Counted from the first letter of the stretch, positions 44,498 through 54,163 are shown. The stretch is 64,000 nucleotides of DNA from Saprospiraceae bacterium UBA6168 (GCA_002435785.1 DIUC01000099.1:1-64000), one strand, 5' to 3'. Translations and numbers: made by a program. The notes: generated by a model not told the origin, from the letters alone.

Positions 44498-45508
44498 ATG
44501 ATGAAAAAATCATTGACCTTGTTCACGTTCGTGCTGTTCCTTGGAAAAATGGCTTTCGCCCAGCAAGAACCCATGTTCACCAAGTACATGTTCAACAGCT
44601 TGGTCTTCAACCCTGGCTATGCTGGCTCCAAGGAATACCTGTCCCTCGGCTTGTTGCACCGCTCACAGTGGGTGGAGATTGACGGCGCTCCCATTACGCA
44701 GTCGCTAACTGCGCACACGCCGCTCCGCAACCAGCGGGTAGGGGTGGGCCTCAGCGTCGTGAACGACATCATCGGCCCAACCCGCACCACGGGCGCCAAC
44801 CTCTCCTACGCCTACCGCATCCCGATGGGCAAGTACAAGTTGAGCATCGGCCTACAAGGAGGCGTCGAAAACTACACCGCCAATTGGAGTGACTTGGTCA
44901 TTGACGATACCCAAGACCCAGTCTTCGCCGACAACGTCAACTTGTTGCTGCCAAACTTTGGAATGGGCCTGTACTTCTACGGCGAAAAATTTTACGTCGG
45001 TGCTTCAAGCCCTCACTTGGTGGAGTACGACCTCAGCAAAAGCAATAACGGCGGCACTGATATTTATGCCCGCAAAGTGCGCCACTTCTTTTTCACCACG
45101 GGGGCAGCCATTCCGCTCAGGGGCGATGCACTTGTTTTCAAGCCGTCTTTCCTTTGGAAAAACGTAGGCGCAGACAAGCAGCTCTCCAAGAATGAGCCGT
45201 TCAAGAACATCGGCGCACCCAACGAGTTTGACATTGACCTGTCCTTGTTGTTTCAGCAAACGCTGTGGGTAGGGGTATCGCTCCGCTCGGCCTTCTCGGT
45301 GAAACCGCTTGAAAATCCAGCCCGCAGTTCCGTGGAATCCGGCGATGTTTGGGTTTCGTATTTGCTGAAAAACGGCCTTCGCATCGGGGCGGCTTACGAT
45401 TATCCGCTCACCGACCTCAACAAAGTGACCTCCGGCGCTTTTGAGCTGATGATTGGTTACGAATTTGACTTTAGGGAAAACAGAGTTATCACACCACGAT
45501 ATTTTTAA
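44498..45508 (+). CDS. PorP/SprF family outer-membrane protein
   Basis: This 336-residue protein has a signal peptide (MMKKSLTLFTFVLFLGKMAFA) and the family start QQEPMFTKYMFNSLVFNPGYAGSKE-like. Amphipathic barrel strands run to the end (IGYEFDFRENRVITPRYF). PorP/SprF proteins sit in the outer membrane and partner with a large CHU_C protein just upstream. ATG at 44498 or 44501 is possible. The gene lies 141 bp after the CHU_C gene and 100 bp before the PorE-like gene. Confidence 0.9.
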   Translation: MMKKSLTLFTFVLFLGKMAFAQQEPMFTKYMFNSLVFNPGYAGSKEYLSLGLLHRSQWVEIDGAPITQSLTAHTPLRNQRVGVGLSVVNDIIGPTRTTGANLSYAYRIPMGKYKLSIGLQGGVENYTANWSDLVIDDTQDPVFADNVNLLLPNFGMGLYFYGEKFYVGASSPHLVEYDLSKSNNGGTDIYARKVRHFFFTTGAAIPLRGDALVFKPSFLWKNVGADKQLSKNEPFKNIGAPNEFDIDLSLLFQQTLWVGVSLRSAFSVKPLENPARSSVESGDVWVSYLLKNGLRIGAAYDYPLTDLNKVTSGAFELMIGYEFDFRENRVITPRYF

Positions 45509-45512
45509 GGAC

Positions 45513-45597
45513 TTGAGAGTTTAGGGTTTGAGAGTTTGAGGCACCCACGCATCAAGCCCTCTAATCCTTAAACGCTCAATCTCTCAATCTCTTCATA
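45513..45597. repeat. GAGAGTTTAGGGTTTGAGAG-type inverted repeat spacer
   Basis: Tandem variants of TTGAGAGTTT on the left face TCTCAATCTC-type sequence on the right, forming an imperfect long hairpin between the PorP/SprF and PorE-like genes. It resembles the sequence at 13201-13248. Confidence 0.5.
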
Positions 45598-45608
45598 AAA
45601 AGATAGCC

Positions 45609-48146
45609 ATGCGAAATATTCTGACCCCCGTGTTCATCCTCTTTTTTGCCCTTGGGGCAATGGCACAGGCAGGTAAACTTAAGACTGCACAGCAAAAAAT
45701 GGACAACCTCGACTATATTGGGGCCATTGAGTTGTACAACCAGATTTTGGAAAAAAGCGACGACGCCAAGGCCAAAATCAACCTCGCCGAGGCATACCGC
45801 AAAATCAACGACACCCCCAACGCCGAGTTTTGGTATGGACAAGTGGTGCGCCTGCCCCAGTCGGAGCCTATCCACAAGCTGTACTACGGCATGATGCTCC
45901 AGCGCAACGGCAAATGCGACGTGGCCAGGGAATGGTTCCAGCAGTTCGTTGACCTCGCACCAGACGACCAGCGGGGGCAGTACCTCCTCAACGCTTGCGA
46001 CTACGAAAGCGAACTGATGACCAAGAGCGTGTCCAGCTACGAAATTAAAAACTGCGACTTCAACTCCGCTTCCGATGATTTCAGTCCATTTTTCTATAAA
46101 AACGGCTTGGTGTTTTCCTCGGAGCGTGACACCAATCCCATCATCCGCCGTACGCACAACTGGACGGGCAACCCCTTCCTTGAGCTGTATTATGTGGACG
46201 CAAAACAACAGGGCAGCAAGGAAACCGGCTGTGGCAACTACACTTTCGGTCGTCCAGAGAAGTTTTCAAACGAAATCAACACCAAGTACCACGATGCTTC
46301 GGTTGCCTTTTCAAGGAACGGCGAGGAGATATTCTTTACCCGCAACAACTTCCTCGAAGGCAAAAAAGGTGCGGACGACGCTGGCATCATGCGGCTCAAA
46401 ATCTTCTATGCCCGCAGCGAGGGCGAGGGAAAATGGGGCCAACTCCAAAGCCTTCCGTTCAACTCCAACGAGTACTCAGTGGCGCACCCGGCACTGTCCA
46501 ACGATGGCACCAAGCTCTATTTCGCATCGGACATGCCCGGTGGCTTTGGCGGCATGGACCTCTACGTTTCCGACAAGGAAAGCGGACGCTGGGGACCTCC
46601 GATGAACCTCGGCCCAGAAGTGAATACGGAAGGCCACGAGATTTTCCCTTATGTAGCGCCTGACAGCAAGCTCTACTTTGCCTCTGATGGCCACGTGGGC
46701 TTGGGCGGCCTTGACATTTACTACACCAGTTATAAGGAGGCAGGCGTTTGGAGTTCACCGGAAAACATCGGCTACCCCATCAATACTGTTTCCGACGATT
46801 TCAGTATCGTTTTCAACGAAGAAGGCACTTGTGGCTTTCTCGCCTCCGACCGGGAAGGCGGCGTTGGCCACGACGATATTTACAGTTTCAAAAAGACGGC
46901 ACTCTCCGTGGAGGTGCTTGTTTTTGATGAAAAAACAGAAGCGCCGCTCGAAGGTGCTGTCGTATATGTTGCCTGCAAACAAGATTCCATGGTCACCAAT
47001 GCCGAGGGCAAAGTGACCTTCGACCTCAAGCTCAACCAAACCTGCGACCTCAGCGCCAGCTTGGACACCTACCTGCCAGCCGAAGCCGAAGCCAGCACCA
47101 AGAACCTCAGCTTGACGGACAAATTGGAAGTGAAAATCCCGATGCGCCGTGCCGCCATGTTCGAGGTAGAGGGCGTGGTGTTCGATGCTTTTACCAGCTT
47201 GCCGATGGAAGGCGCCACTGTCACCCTCGAAAACGACTGCGGCCAACCGCTTGCTGCACCGTTTACCACCAGCGTAAATGGCCGCTATGCCTTCAAATTG
47301 GACATGGAGTGCTGTTACAAAATCAAGGCTACACAGTTGAACTACTTCGCCGGCATTGCTGAAAACGTATGCACTAAGGGCAAGTCAACTTCCGAAACCC
47401 TCAAGGAAAACCTCTACCTGCAGCCAACAACGCTGACGGCTGTGCCTGAGCAAAAAAATGACATTGATAGAAAAGGAAAAGGGAATAAGGGCAATCCAAC
47501 TCCAAAAAGTGAACTGGTGGACGGTGGTGAAAAATTGGAAACCCAATACACCTACTACGACAAAACCACCGATACTTGGATGGACAAGGATACCCGCTTA
47601 CCAGCGGATGGGAAATACCCAGACGGCAGGCTGTATGAAAAAGGCGTGCTAAAAGGTGGGGGTGACGGAATCATTCGCAGTCCGAAAGAACCGACCTCCG
47701 AAAACCCGGTTTTCGCCTATTTGCTGCACATCTACTATGACTTCGACCAAGCATTCATACGCACAGATGCCGAGGAGGAACTCCAGAAGCTGCACAATTT
47801 GATGCTGGAAAACCCACAGTACATCATCGAAATCGGCTCACACACCGATGCCCGTGGCTCTGGCCACTACAACCAGCGCCTCTCACAGCGTCGTGCCGAA
47901 TCAGTGGTCCGCTGGCTTTCTGATAAGGGCATCAGTAGAAGCCGCCTTGTGGCCCGTGGCTACGGCGAACAGGTGAACGTGAACGACTGCGTAAACAACG
48001 TGCCCTGCACCGAGCGGGAACACCAGATGAACCGCCGCACGGAGTTCAAGGTCATCGGCTGCACGGATTGTGTGGACAAGGCCAAAATCGTGTCAAAGGA
48101 GAACAAGAACGTTCGGGTGGACGAGTGCAAAAACTGCCCGTTTTAA
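45609..48146 (+). CDS. PorE-like OmpA-family protein
   Basis: This 845-residue protein has the layout of the T9SS component PorE: a signal peptide, TPR-like repeats (about 25-150, AEAYRKINDTPNAEFWYGQV), a WD40/PD40-like propeller (about 150-430, with YFASDMPGGFGGMDLYVSD and YFASDGHVGLGGLDIYYT), two carboxypeptidase-regulatory-like domains (about 430-620) and a C-terminal OmpA peptidoglycan-binding domain (about 705-815, IYYDFDQAFIRTDAEEE, IGSHTDARGSGHYNQRLS). It probably links an outer-membrane machine to the cell wall. It follows the CHU_C and PorP/SprF genes. Confidence 0.88.
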   Translation: MRNILTPVFILFFALGAMAQAGKLKTAQQKMDNLDYIGAIELYNQILEKSDDAKAKINLAEAYRKINDTPNAEFWYGQVVRLPQSEPIHKLYYGMMLQRNGKCDVAREWFQQFVDLAPDDQRGQYLLNACDYESELMTKSVSSYEIKNCDFNSASDDFSPFFYKNGLVFSSERDTNPIIRRTHNWTGNPFLELYYVDAKQQGSKETGCGNYTFGRPEKFSNEINTKYHDASVAFSRNGEEIFFTRNNFLEGKKGADDAGIMRLKIFYARSEGEGKWGQLQSLPFNSNEYSVAHPALSNDGTKLYFASDMPGGFGGMDLYVSDKESGRWGPPMNLGPEVNTEGHEIFPYVAPDSKLYFASDGHVGLGGLDIYYTSYKEAGVWSSPENIGYPINTVSDDFSIVFNEEGTCGFLASDREGGVGHDDIYSFKKTALSVEVLVFDEKTEAPLEGAVVYVACKQDSMVTNAEGKVTFDLKLNQTCDLSASLDTYLPAEAEASTKNLSLTDKLEVKIPMRRAAMFEVEGVVFDAFTSLPMEGATVTLENDCGQPLAAPFTTSVNGRYAFKLDMECCYKIKATQLNYFAGIAENVCTKGKSTSETLKENLYLQPTTLTAVPEQKNDIDRKGKGNKGNPTPKSELVDGGEKLETQYTYYDKTTDTWMDKDTRLPADGKYPDGRLYEKGVLKGGGDGIIRSPKEPTSENPVFAYLLHIYYDFDQAFIRTDAEEELQKLHNLMLENPQYIIEIGSHTDARGSGHYNQRLSQRRAESVVRWLSDKGISRSRLVARGYGEQVNVNDCVNNVPCTEREHQMNRRTEFKVIGCTDCVDKAKIVSKENKNVRVDECKNCPF

Positions 48147-48148
48147 AA

Positions 48149-48182
48149 GTTCGACAGTTTGACAGTGGGCAGTTGGCAGTCA
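48149..48182. repeat. Dispersed GACAGTTGGCAGTT repeat (copy 2)
   Basis: The sequence GTTCGACAGTTTGACAGT followed by GGGCAGTTGGCAGTC begins three bases after the PorE-like stop. It belongs to the same family as 14091-14124 and 54803-54916. Confidence 0.75.
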
Positions 48183-48224
48183 GATTCGTTCACTGATTTT
48201 CAGAAAAAATTTTGTTCGAAAAAT

Positions 48225-48257
48225 AAAAGCCCTGGGATTTGCTCTCAGGGCTTTTTC
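48225..48257 (+). terminator. Intrinsic terminator
   Basis: The perfect 10-bp arms 48225-48234 and 48246-48255 are followed by a T-run. It lies 79 bp after the PorE-like stop and shows that the ATG at 48239, inside the hairpin, is not the start of cmk. Confidence 0.85.
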
Positions 48258-48355
48258 TCTTGGGTAAAAAATGGATTTTTGCGCCGTCAACCGTTGGACG
48301 ACTACCAGTTCGGCAAGCCGACCACCGACCACCGTTTACCGTTAACCGCTTTTTT

Positions 48356-49030
48356 TTGAACAAAATCATCATCGCCATTGACGGGCATTCTTCCTGCGGG
48401 AAAAGCACATTGGCCAAGGCCCTCGGCAATGCGCTCGGCTACGCCTATATCAGCACCGGCGACATGTACCGTGCCGTTACGCTCTATTTCATTGAAAATC
48501 AAGTGGATATAAACGACAAGTCCGCCGTGCTGGAAGCATTGAACCACATCCACCTTCATTTTGTGGCGGACGAAAACGGCAACCGCATCCACCTGAATGG
48601 GCGGGACGTTTCGGAGGAAATACGCAAGATGCACGTGGCCGAACGGGTAAGCCCGGTTGCCGTCATCTCGGAGGTGCGGCGGGAGATGGTGCGGCAACAG
48701 CAGCTCATTGGCCAACAAAAGGGCGTGGTAATGGATGGACGTGATATCGGCACGGTCGTCTTCCCAGCGGCTGAACTGAAGATTTTCCTCACTGCCGATG
48801 TGGACGTGCGTGCCCAGCGCCGCTTTGATGAACTGACGGCCAAGGGGCAACCCGTGAATTTTGAGGAAGTAAAAAACAACCTCGCCGATCGTGACCATAT
48901 TGACTCGACCCGGGCCGATAGTCCACTCCTCAAAGCTAACGATGCCGTTGTGATTGACAACACCAGCCTGAACCACGAGCAGCAGTTGGACCTTGCGCTG
49001 GATTTGGTGCGGGAAAGAGCGGGGAATTGA
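48356..49030 (+). CDS. cmk: Cytidylate kinase
   Basis: This 224-residue kinase phosphorylates CMP and dCMP with ATP. It has the P-loop GHSSCGKST (10-18), YISTGDMYRAVTL, VMDGRDIGTVVFP and RRFDELTAKG. The length fits Cmk. The start is a TTG at 48356, giving M-N-K-I-I-I-A-I-D-G. The frame upstream crosses a terminator and low-complexity sequence and encodes a non-homologous leader. Its 3' end is convergent with the large secreted protein gene and separated from it by a strong hairpin. Confidence 0.92.
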   Translation: MNKIIIAIDGHSSCGKSTLAKALGNALGYAYISTGDMYRAVTLYFIENQVDINDKSAVLEALNHIHLHFVADENGNRIHLNGRDVSEEIRKMHVAERVSPVAVISEVRREMVRQQQLIGQQKGVVMDGRDIGTVVFPAAELKIFLTADVDVRAQRRFDELTAKGQPVNFEEVKNNLADRDHIDSTRADSPLLKANDAVVIDNTSLNHEQQLDLALDLVRERAGN

Positions 49031-49065
49031 GGGATTGTGAGGTTGTGAGGATGAGAAATAACAAC

Positions 49066-49105
49066 AAAAAACCCGCCCCGGTTGCCCGGAGCGGGTTTTT
49101 ATTTT
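49066..49105. terminator. Bidirectional terminator
   Basis: The 15-bp arms 49067-49081 and 49086-49100 (one mismatch) surround loop TTGC, with an A-run on the left and a T-run on the right. It lies between convergent cmk and the large T9SS-sorted gene. Confidence 0.88.
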
Positions 49106-49130
49106 ACCCAAAATCAGTGAAGAAACTGAG

Positions 49131-52100
49131 TTATTGAATAATCAGACGCTTGGCGACTGCCTGCTGGCCGTTTGAGAAAACGACAGTGTAGGCACCGCTT
49201 GGCATGCTGGCGATGTTGAGGCGCTCGCTGCCAGTGGTAGCACTGTCAAGGTTCCTTTCTACAAGGACCTGGCCAAGGCTGTTCACGAGGCGTATGTTCA
49301 AGTTCGTCAGGCTTTCAAAATTGTAGGTCAGGTTGACGAAATCGCCTGCTGGGTTCGGGTTCATGCCGACCGATTTTGCGAAGAGGGACTCGTTGGCGTC
49401 CACGAGTGCACAAGTGACGCACCAGTTGAAGCATACCGTAGGTAATGTCTGGTTTGTGTTGCCAATGACGTTTTGGCGGTTAAAGGAACCATTTCCATCA
49501 TCAACACCACAATCCTGCAGGTCATCGTTGTTTTCCCAGCCATTCGGTCCGTTCTTGAACTTGTATTGGATGGTGCTGCCCACAGGAATACCCTGAATGA
49601 CCGTTTCCCATATCCCGTTCCCAACATTGGTCATCACCTTGTCGCTCCAACCATTGAAGGAGCCAGCCAAGCGCACACCTGCAGCATTCACAGAGGACTC
49701 CTTGGACATGTCCACACGGAAGGTGACGTCAACCACGGGGATACCAGTGAGCTGGGAAAAGTTGATGCAAAACTGCCCTCCGGAGAGCGTTGTACCAAAA
49801 AGGTTGAACCCGTCAATCATCATATAGTAAACGGTGCCCGGCGTAGTGGCAAGCTCCAAACCTGCGATAAAGTTGCCTGCCACTGCGTTGGGGCTGTCTT
49901 CGTTGCAAGCAACAGGTGTTAGATTACCACAATCGCCGCTGTAAATCGCCATCTGCGTATCCCCATCCTCAATGTAGTTGGTAGCGCCGCACTGGCCAGT
50001 TTCAATGAAGTAGGTTTCACCGTCACCAACAAAAGTGAACCAAACCGTATTGTTCAGCTCTGGCGTAGCGCCTCCACCGTCTGGCTCACCAAAACAATCC
50101 CAGCCAGTGGCAGGGTCGCTGGCGGTAGTGGTGTTTCCAGTGTTGTCATACAGCGGGGTGGATACGGTCGTGCCAATGCCCCCACCAAGGTATGGGTTGA
50201 GGTTGATGGCGCCGGCGCAAATATTGCCCGGTGCAGCAGGGAGTGCCAACAACAGTACGTCGTCAACATAGTAGAGGTTGTTCGTATTGCCATAAAAGTC
50301 AACACCGCCCAATTTGATTACGCCATTGGGTGTCTGGGTGAAAATGTCCCAGCTTGGCTTGAATGAAAACAATTGTACACCATCAATCCAAAGGGAGGCA
50401 GTGTTGTTGTCCAAGTCGTACAAGTGTGCCACATTGAACCAAGTGTCGTGTGGATAAGTGAAAGTAAATGCGGCGGCACCACCAGCATCCACGGTGGCGC
50501 TGCCACTTGGCAACATGTCAACCTGAAGACTAAAGTCGGCAGTAACGGGGTTTGGCAATTTGTCCGTGTCTTTTTGCACATTGTAGTAGGCACCGAAACC
50601 AGTTGGCACGTACATGTTCCAGCTCAGGAGGTAGTTGCCCGTTGGCCGGTTGCCAAGCAGCAAGATAACGTCATCACCATTGGCATTTGCAATCTTCATG
50701 GACTGCTCGCAGCTCAAGAACTGCTCGCTTGAAACCAATCCATCATCTACACCGCCTGGGCTCAAGGTCCATGTGGTCCACCAAGGTGACTGAGGGCCGA
50801 GGGAGCCATTGTTGTAACCATCGAACCCATCGCAAATGAGGGCATCTGCTGGACAAGCATCAATTTGTTTGAGCTGGACATTGTCCACGTAGTATAGGTT
50901 GCCCGTGTTACCAAAGAAGTCAATAGAGCCAAGCTGGTTGATGCCTGTTTGGGCATTTGCTTGCCAGTTGAATGGCCAAGATTGAACGGAGTTGCCGTTA
51001 ATCAGGAGGGTGATGCGGTTGTTGTCAATATCCACCCAATGCACCACGTCAAACCAAACATTCTGAGGATAGTTGAAGGTCGCAGAGTTGGTAGCACCTG
51101 CACTGATGGTACCTGTACCCGGCGCATTGAAGGTGGCCTCCATCGCAAAACCACCTGTTGCACCAGGTGTACCTTGGATTTTTTGAATGTTGTAGTAGGC
51201 AGAGCTTCCCGTTGGCACAAACATTTTCCAGCGGAGGATGTAGTTGCCAGAAGTACGGTCACCCAATAGGAGTAGTTGGTCATCGGCGTTGGCTGCTGAA
51301 ATCAGAAGCGATTGAGTGCCGCTGAAAGCTTGGGCATTGGATACTGCTGCATCTTCTGGTACAGAACCTGTCGTCCACGGCGTCCAAATAGGGGATTGAG
51401 CACTAATGCCACCCAGATTGTAGTTGTCAAAGTTTTCATCCACCCAAAGCGGACAGACGGCGTCGGGCGGGCAGATGGTGCAGGAATTGTAGCAAACCAG
51501 CGCTAAGGTCACGTCGGCAAGGCCGACCGTCACAGAACGGCAGCCAGCAATATCTGGGCTGGTTTCATCATTGCCAGCACCATTTTGGAAGCGGTAACTC
51601 AACACATCGTTGGCGGTAAAACTCCCCGTGTAGGACCAGATGCCACCACCCAAATCTGTCATATTTGCTGATGCACCACCGTTGATGCTGATTTTGACGC
51701 CATCCGGTGCCACAGTCTCGTCCTTCATGTCAACCGTAAAAGTGACATTGGAAGAAGGGAAGTTACCAAAGGATACTTCAAAATCAAATCCAGTGTCATC
51801 CCAAGCATCATCCCAAACAATCAGGTAGGTTTCACCTGCTTCTACGATGACATCAAGGTTGGAAGCCCAAAGGTCGCCACCTGCTTCGAATTCGCAAGCA
51901 TCGTCGTTCTGACCTAATATCGCAGTTGCAAGTGGCTCGCCCCTACAAACATTATTAAATACGGTTAAACGAGTGTCCGCACCGCCAAGGCAAGAATTCA
52001 CGTTCATCACCCCCGTTATGGGCGCAACGATAGAATACACTTGAATGTTTGTGGCATCGGTGAAGATGGATGCTCCACCGGTGAGGGTGGTAGCAGTGTA

Positions 52101-52634
52101 GGTACCTGCACCTGGCAATGCAATTTCGGCTTCAATGCCGTTGCCGATACCAGGATAGTTCGTCGGGAAGGTTGCCGATACAGTACCGCTTGCCAATTCC
52201 ACTTTTATGGCATTGCAAACGTTGAGGCTGAGCATCACCGACGGGATGGTGATATTGCAATCAAAACCACCCATAACAATGGTTGAGTCAGGAATAGCTG
52301 GGTTGTTGTTGCAAATGATGACACCAATAGCCCCAGCATTTTGGGCATTGATGGCTTTTATTGCAAATCCACAAACACCCCTGTCAATCAGGGCGATCTT
52401 CCCGGCCATGTCATTGGTAATAGTACAACCGTTGGAAACACCTGTGCCGTCATCGGCAAGTACGAGGTCAGCAGCCTCCCCATTCAGCCAGCCACCAAAG
52501 GCAGCGTGCTTGGACAGGTAATCCCCTGCAATACTCGCAGGTGACGTAATGGTCACGTTCTGTGCGAACGCACCAAACGACATCCCAATCAGTAAAGCAA
52601 GGGCAGTCAGTTTTGATAAGTAGCTTTTCAACAT
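49131..52634 (-). CDS. Large T9SS-sorted mosaic protein with PA domain
   Basis: This 1167-residue secreted protein shows a near-symmetric order. There is a signal peptide (ending GAFAQ) and a protease-associated (PA) domain (about 45-165, IALIDRGVCGFAIKAINAQ). A PPC-like beta domain follows (about 170-295), then a starch-binding-like module (about 297-395, VTFTVDMKDETVAPDG, ending CYNSCTIC). Two LamG-like repeats of about 200 residues come next (FDNYNLGGISAQSP ... and FDGYNNGSLGPQSP ...). A second PPC-like domain, a second starch-binding-like module (VTFRVDMSKESSVN, ending CFNWCVTC) and a T9SS sorting domain complete it. No catalytic domain is seen, so it may be an adhesin or a binding scaffold. 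Confidence 0.85.
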   Translation of the reverse strand: MLKSYLSKLTALALLIGMSFGAFAQNVTITSPASIAGDYLSKHAAFGGWLNGEAADLVLADDGTGVSNGCTITNDMAGKIALIDRGVCGFAIKAINAQNAGAIGVIICNNNPAIPDSTIVMGGFDCNITIPSVMLSLNVCNAIKVELASGTVSATFPTNYPGIGNGIEAEIALPGAGTYTATTLTGGASIFTDATNIQVYSIVAPITGVMNVNSCLGGADTRLTVFNNVCRGEPLATAILGQNDDACEFEAGGDLWASNLDVIVEAGETYLIVWDDAWDDTGFDFEVSFGNFPSSNVTFTVDMKDETVAPDGVKISINGGASANMTDLGGGIWSYTGSFTANDVLSYRFQNGAGNDETSPDIAGCRSVTVGLADVTLALVCYNSCTICPPDAVCPLWVDENFDNYNLGGISAQSPIWTPWTTGSVPEDAAVSNAQAFSGTQSLLISAANADDQLLLLGDRTSGNYILRWKMFVPTGSSAYYNIQKIQGTPGATGGFAMEATFNAPGTGTISAGATNSATFNYPQNVWFDVVHWVDIDNNRITLLINGNSVQSWPFNWQANAQTGINQLGSIDFFGNTGNLYYVDNVQLKQIDACPADALICDGFDGYNNGSLGPQSPWWTTWTLSPGGVDDGLVSSEQFLSCEQSMKIANANGDDVILLLGNRPTGNYLLSWNMYVPTGFGAYYNVQKDTDKLPNPVTADFSLQVDMLPSGSATVDAGGAAAFTFTYPHDTWFNVAHLYDLDNNTASLWIDGVQLFSFKPSWDIFTQTPNGVIKLGGVDFYGNTNNLYYVDDVLLLALPAAPGNICAGAINLNPYLGGGIGTTVSTPLYDNTGNTTTASDPATGWDCFGEPDGGGATPELNNTVWFTFVGDGETYFIETGQCGATNYIEDGDTQMAIYSGDCGNLTPVACNEDSPNAVAGNFIAGLELATTPGTVYYMMIDGFNLFGTTLSGGQFCINFSQLTGIPVVDVTFRVDMSKESSVNAAGVRLAGSFNGWSDKVMTNVGNGIWETVIQGIPVGSTIQYKFKNGPNGWENNDDLQDCGVDDGNGSFNRQNVIGNTNQTLPTVCFNWCVTCALVDANESLFAKSVGMNPNPAGDFVNLTYNFESLTNLNIRLVNSLGQVLVERNLDSATTGSERLNIASMPSGAYTVVFSNGQQAVAKRLIIQ

Positions 52635-53038
52635 AATTCAATTTTTAAGTTAAACAATAATTTATTCCAACGAACCTATCGGATTGCACCGAAGGCGAAT
52701 TTGGCTAAGGATGGCCGACTACACAAATGAAAATGCGCACCAACGTGATCGCAACTTCGTGTTGGTTAAATCGCAAGGTTGGCGTCTAAAAACCGCATGG
52801 TGACAATATTGGACAGGCTTTTAGAAATACTGCCAATGGGACAAGAAGGCTTGAACGGATTTGAATGGAAACAGAATAGGTTAGGCGAGCCGTCTTTCGA
52901 GCAAATAATGGTGTGTAAAGTGTCCGTCATGTTGTTTCGAGTAGTGTAGATTGCCAATGTCGAGGCGCTAAAATAGGCAGGTTTTCCTAAAAGGGTAGTA
53001 AAATGGCAGTTAAAATTACAGTTGGGCTATTTTAGTTT
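52635..53038. other. Intergenic, 404 bp, nothing recognised
   Basis: This gap is upstream of the large secreted protein (minus strand) and downstream of the glycerate kinase (minus strand). No clear TAnnTTTG element is visible. A 63-codon minus frame at 52766-52957 has no signal peptide or recognisable motif. Confidence 0.4.
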
Positions 53039-54163
53039 TTACAACTTCATGGTTTTCAAAACTTTATAGGCTGTTTTTTTTAGGGAATTCCCGGTGTTGG
53101 CTATTGCCTCGGCAACCGTTTCACCCGAGGTTCGTAATGGGTAGGCACCCATCAAGCCCATTGCCTCCAATTCAGCCGCTGTTGCCGCTACTTCTCCCGC
53201 AAAGGCCATCACGGGCACCCTTGCCGCATTTGCTTTTTGGCAAACGGCGGCCACCAACTTGCCGTTCAGGGTCTGGCCGTCGAGCCTGCCTTCTCCGGTT
53301 ATCACGAGCTCTGCCCATTCCAAAACCGCCTCAAAACCAACGAGTTGGAAAATCGTCAACGCACCGGGCAGGATTTCAGCTCCAAGAAAAGCCATCGCCC
53401 CAAAGCCAAGGCCACCCGCTGCGCCCACACCCGGCATGGCAGAAAAATCCTTGCCCAACGTATTGGCAACGACTTTGGAAAAATGCCGCAAACCGTCGTC
53501 AAGCTGTTCAATCGCCACAGCATTGGCCCCTTTTTGGCGACCGAAAACGTGGGCTGCCCCCTCTGGTCCAAACATAGGATTCTGCACGTCGCTCAACACT
53601 TTGAATTGGATTCCAGATGGAATGCCGACGGGATTTTTAGGTGGAAAAATGGAAAAGACCTTGGCCAAATTTTGGCCGATTGGAGCCAGCACAACACCGT
53701 TTTCATCCAAAAACTGCCAGCCCAAAGCCGCCGCCATGCCCATGCCCGCATCGTTGGTGGCACTGCCCCCGATGGTCAGGTAGATTTCCATTGCATCCCG
53801 CCGAATGGCAGACAATAGCATTTCGCCTGTTCCGTACGTGCTGGTTTTCAATGGGTTGCGCTCCTCCATACGCAGGAGTTGAAGCCCCGACGCCTGCGCC
53901 ATTTCTACCACGGCTATTTTTCCTTGGGAAAAATACTGCGCCTCAACTGGTCGAAGAAGTGGGTCAGACGCTGCAATCGCAACCAGTTCCCCGCCCAAGT
54001 GCCAATGCAGCACCTCCGCCGTGCCCTCGCCGCCATCGGCCAACGGGAAAAGATGTACTTCCGCCGTCGGCAATGCCCGAAGTACGCCCTCCCGAATGGC
54101 CTCACAGACCTGAAGCGCTGGCAGTGCGTCTTTGAAAGAATCGGGTGCGATGAGGATATTCAT
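53039..54163 (-). CDS. Glycerate kinase (GarK/GlxK type)
   Basis: This 374-residue enzyme phosphorylates D-glycerate with ATP. It matches the glycerate kinase family from the start (MNILIAPDSFKDALPALQVCEAI) through LADGGEGTAEVL, IYLTIGGSATNDAGMGMAAALG, GAAGGLGFGAMAFLGAE and VITGEGRLDGQTLNGK. It is the last of three minus-strand genes after kdsB and Nudix, with a 107-bp gap. Whether it makes 2- or 3-phosphoglycerate is not clear from sequence. Confidence 0.92.
   Translation of the reverse strand: MNILIAPDSFKDALPALQVCEAIREGVLRALPTAEVHLFPLADGGEGTAEVLHWHLGGELVAIAASDPLLRPVEAQYFSQGKIAVVEMAQASGLQLLRMEERNPLKTSTYGTGEMLLSAIRRDAMEIYLTIGGSATNDAGMGMAAALGWQFLDENGVVLAPIGQNLAKVFSIFPPKNPVGIPSGIQFKVLSDVQNPMFGPEGAAHVFGRQKGANAVAIEQLDDGLRHFSKVVANTLGKDFSAMPGVGAAGGLGFGAMAFLGAEILPGALTIFQLVGFEAVLEWAELVITGEGRLDGQTLNGKLVAAVCQKANAARVPVMAFAGEVAATAAELEAMGLMGAYPLRTSGETVAEAIANTGNSLKKTAYKVLKTMKL

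Noticed and set aside
48239..48355. Upstream extension of cmk
   Set aside because: The ATG lies inside a terminator hairpin and the encoded residues do not match Cmk.
52766..52957. 63-codon minus frame in the gap before glycerate kinase
   Set aside because: No start signal, motif or sensible composition; left as intergenic.
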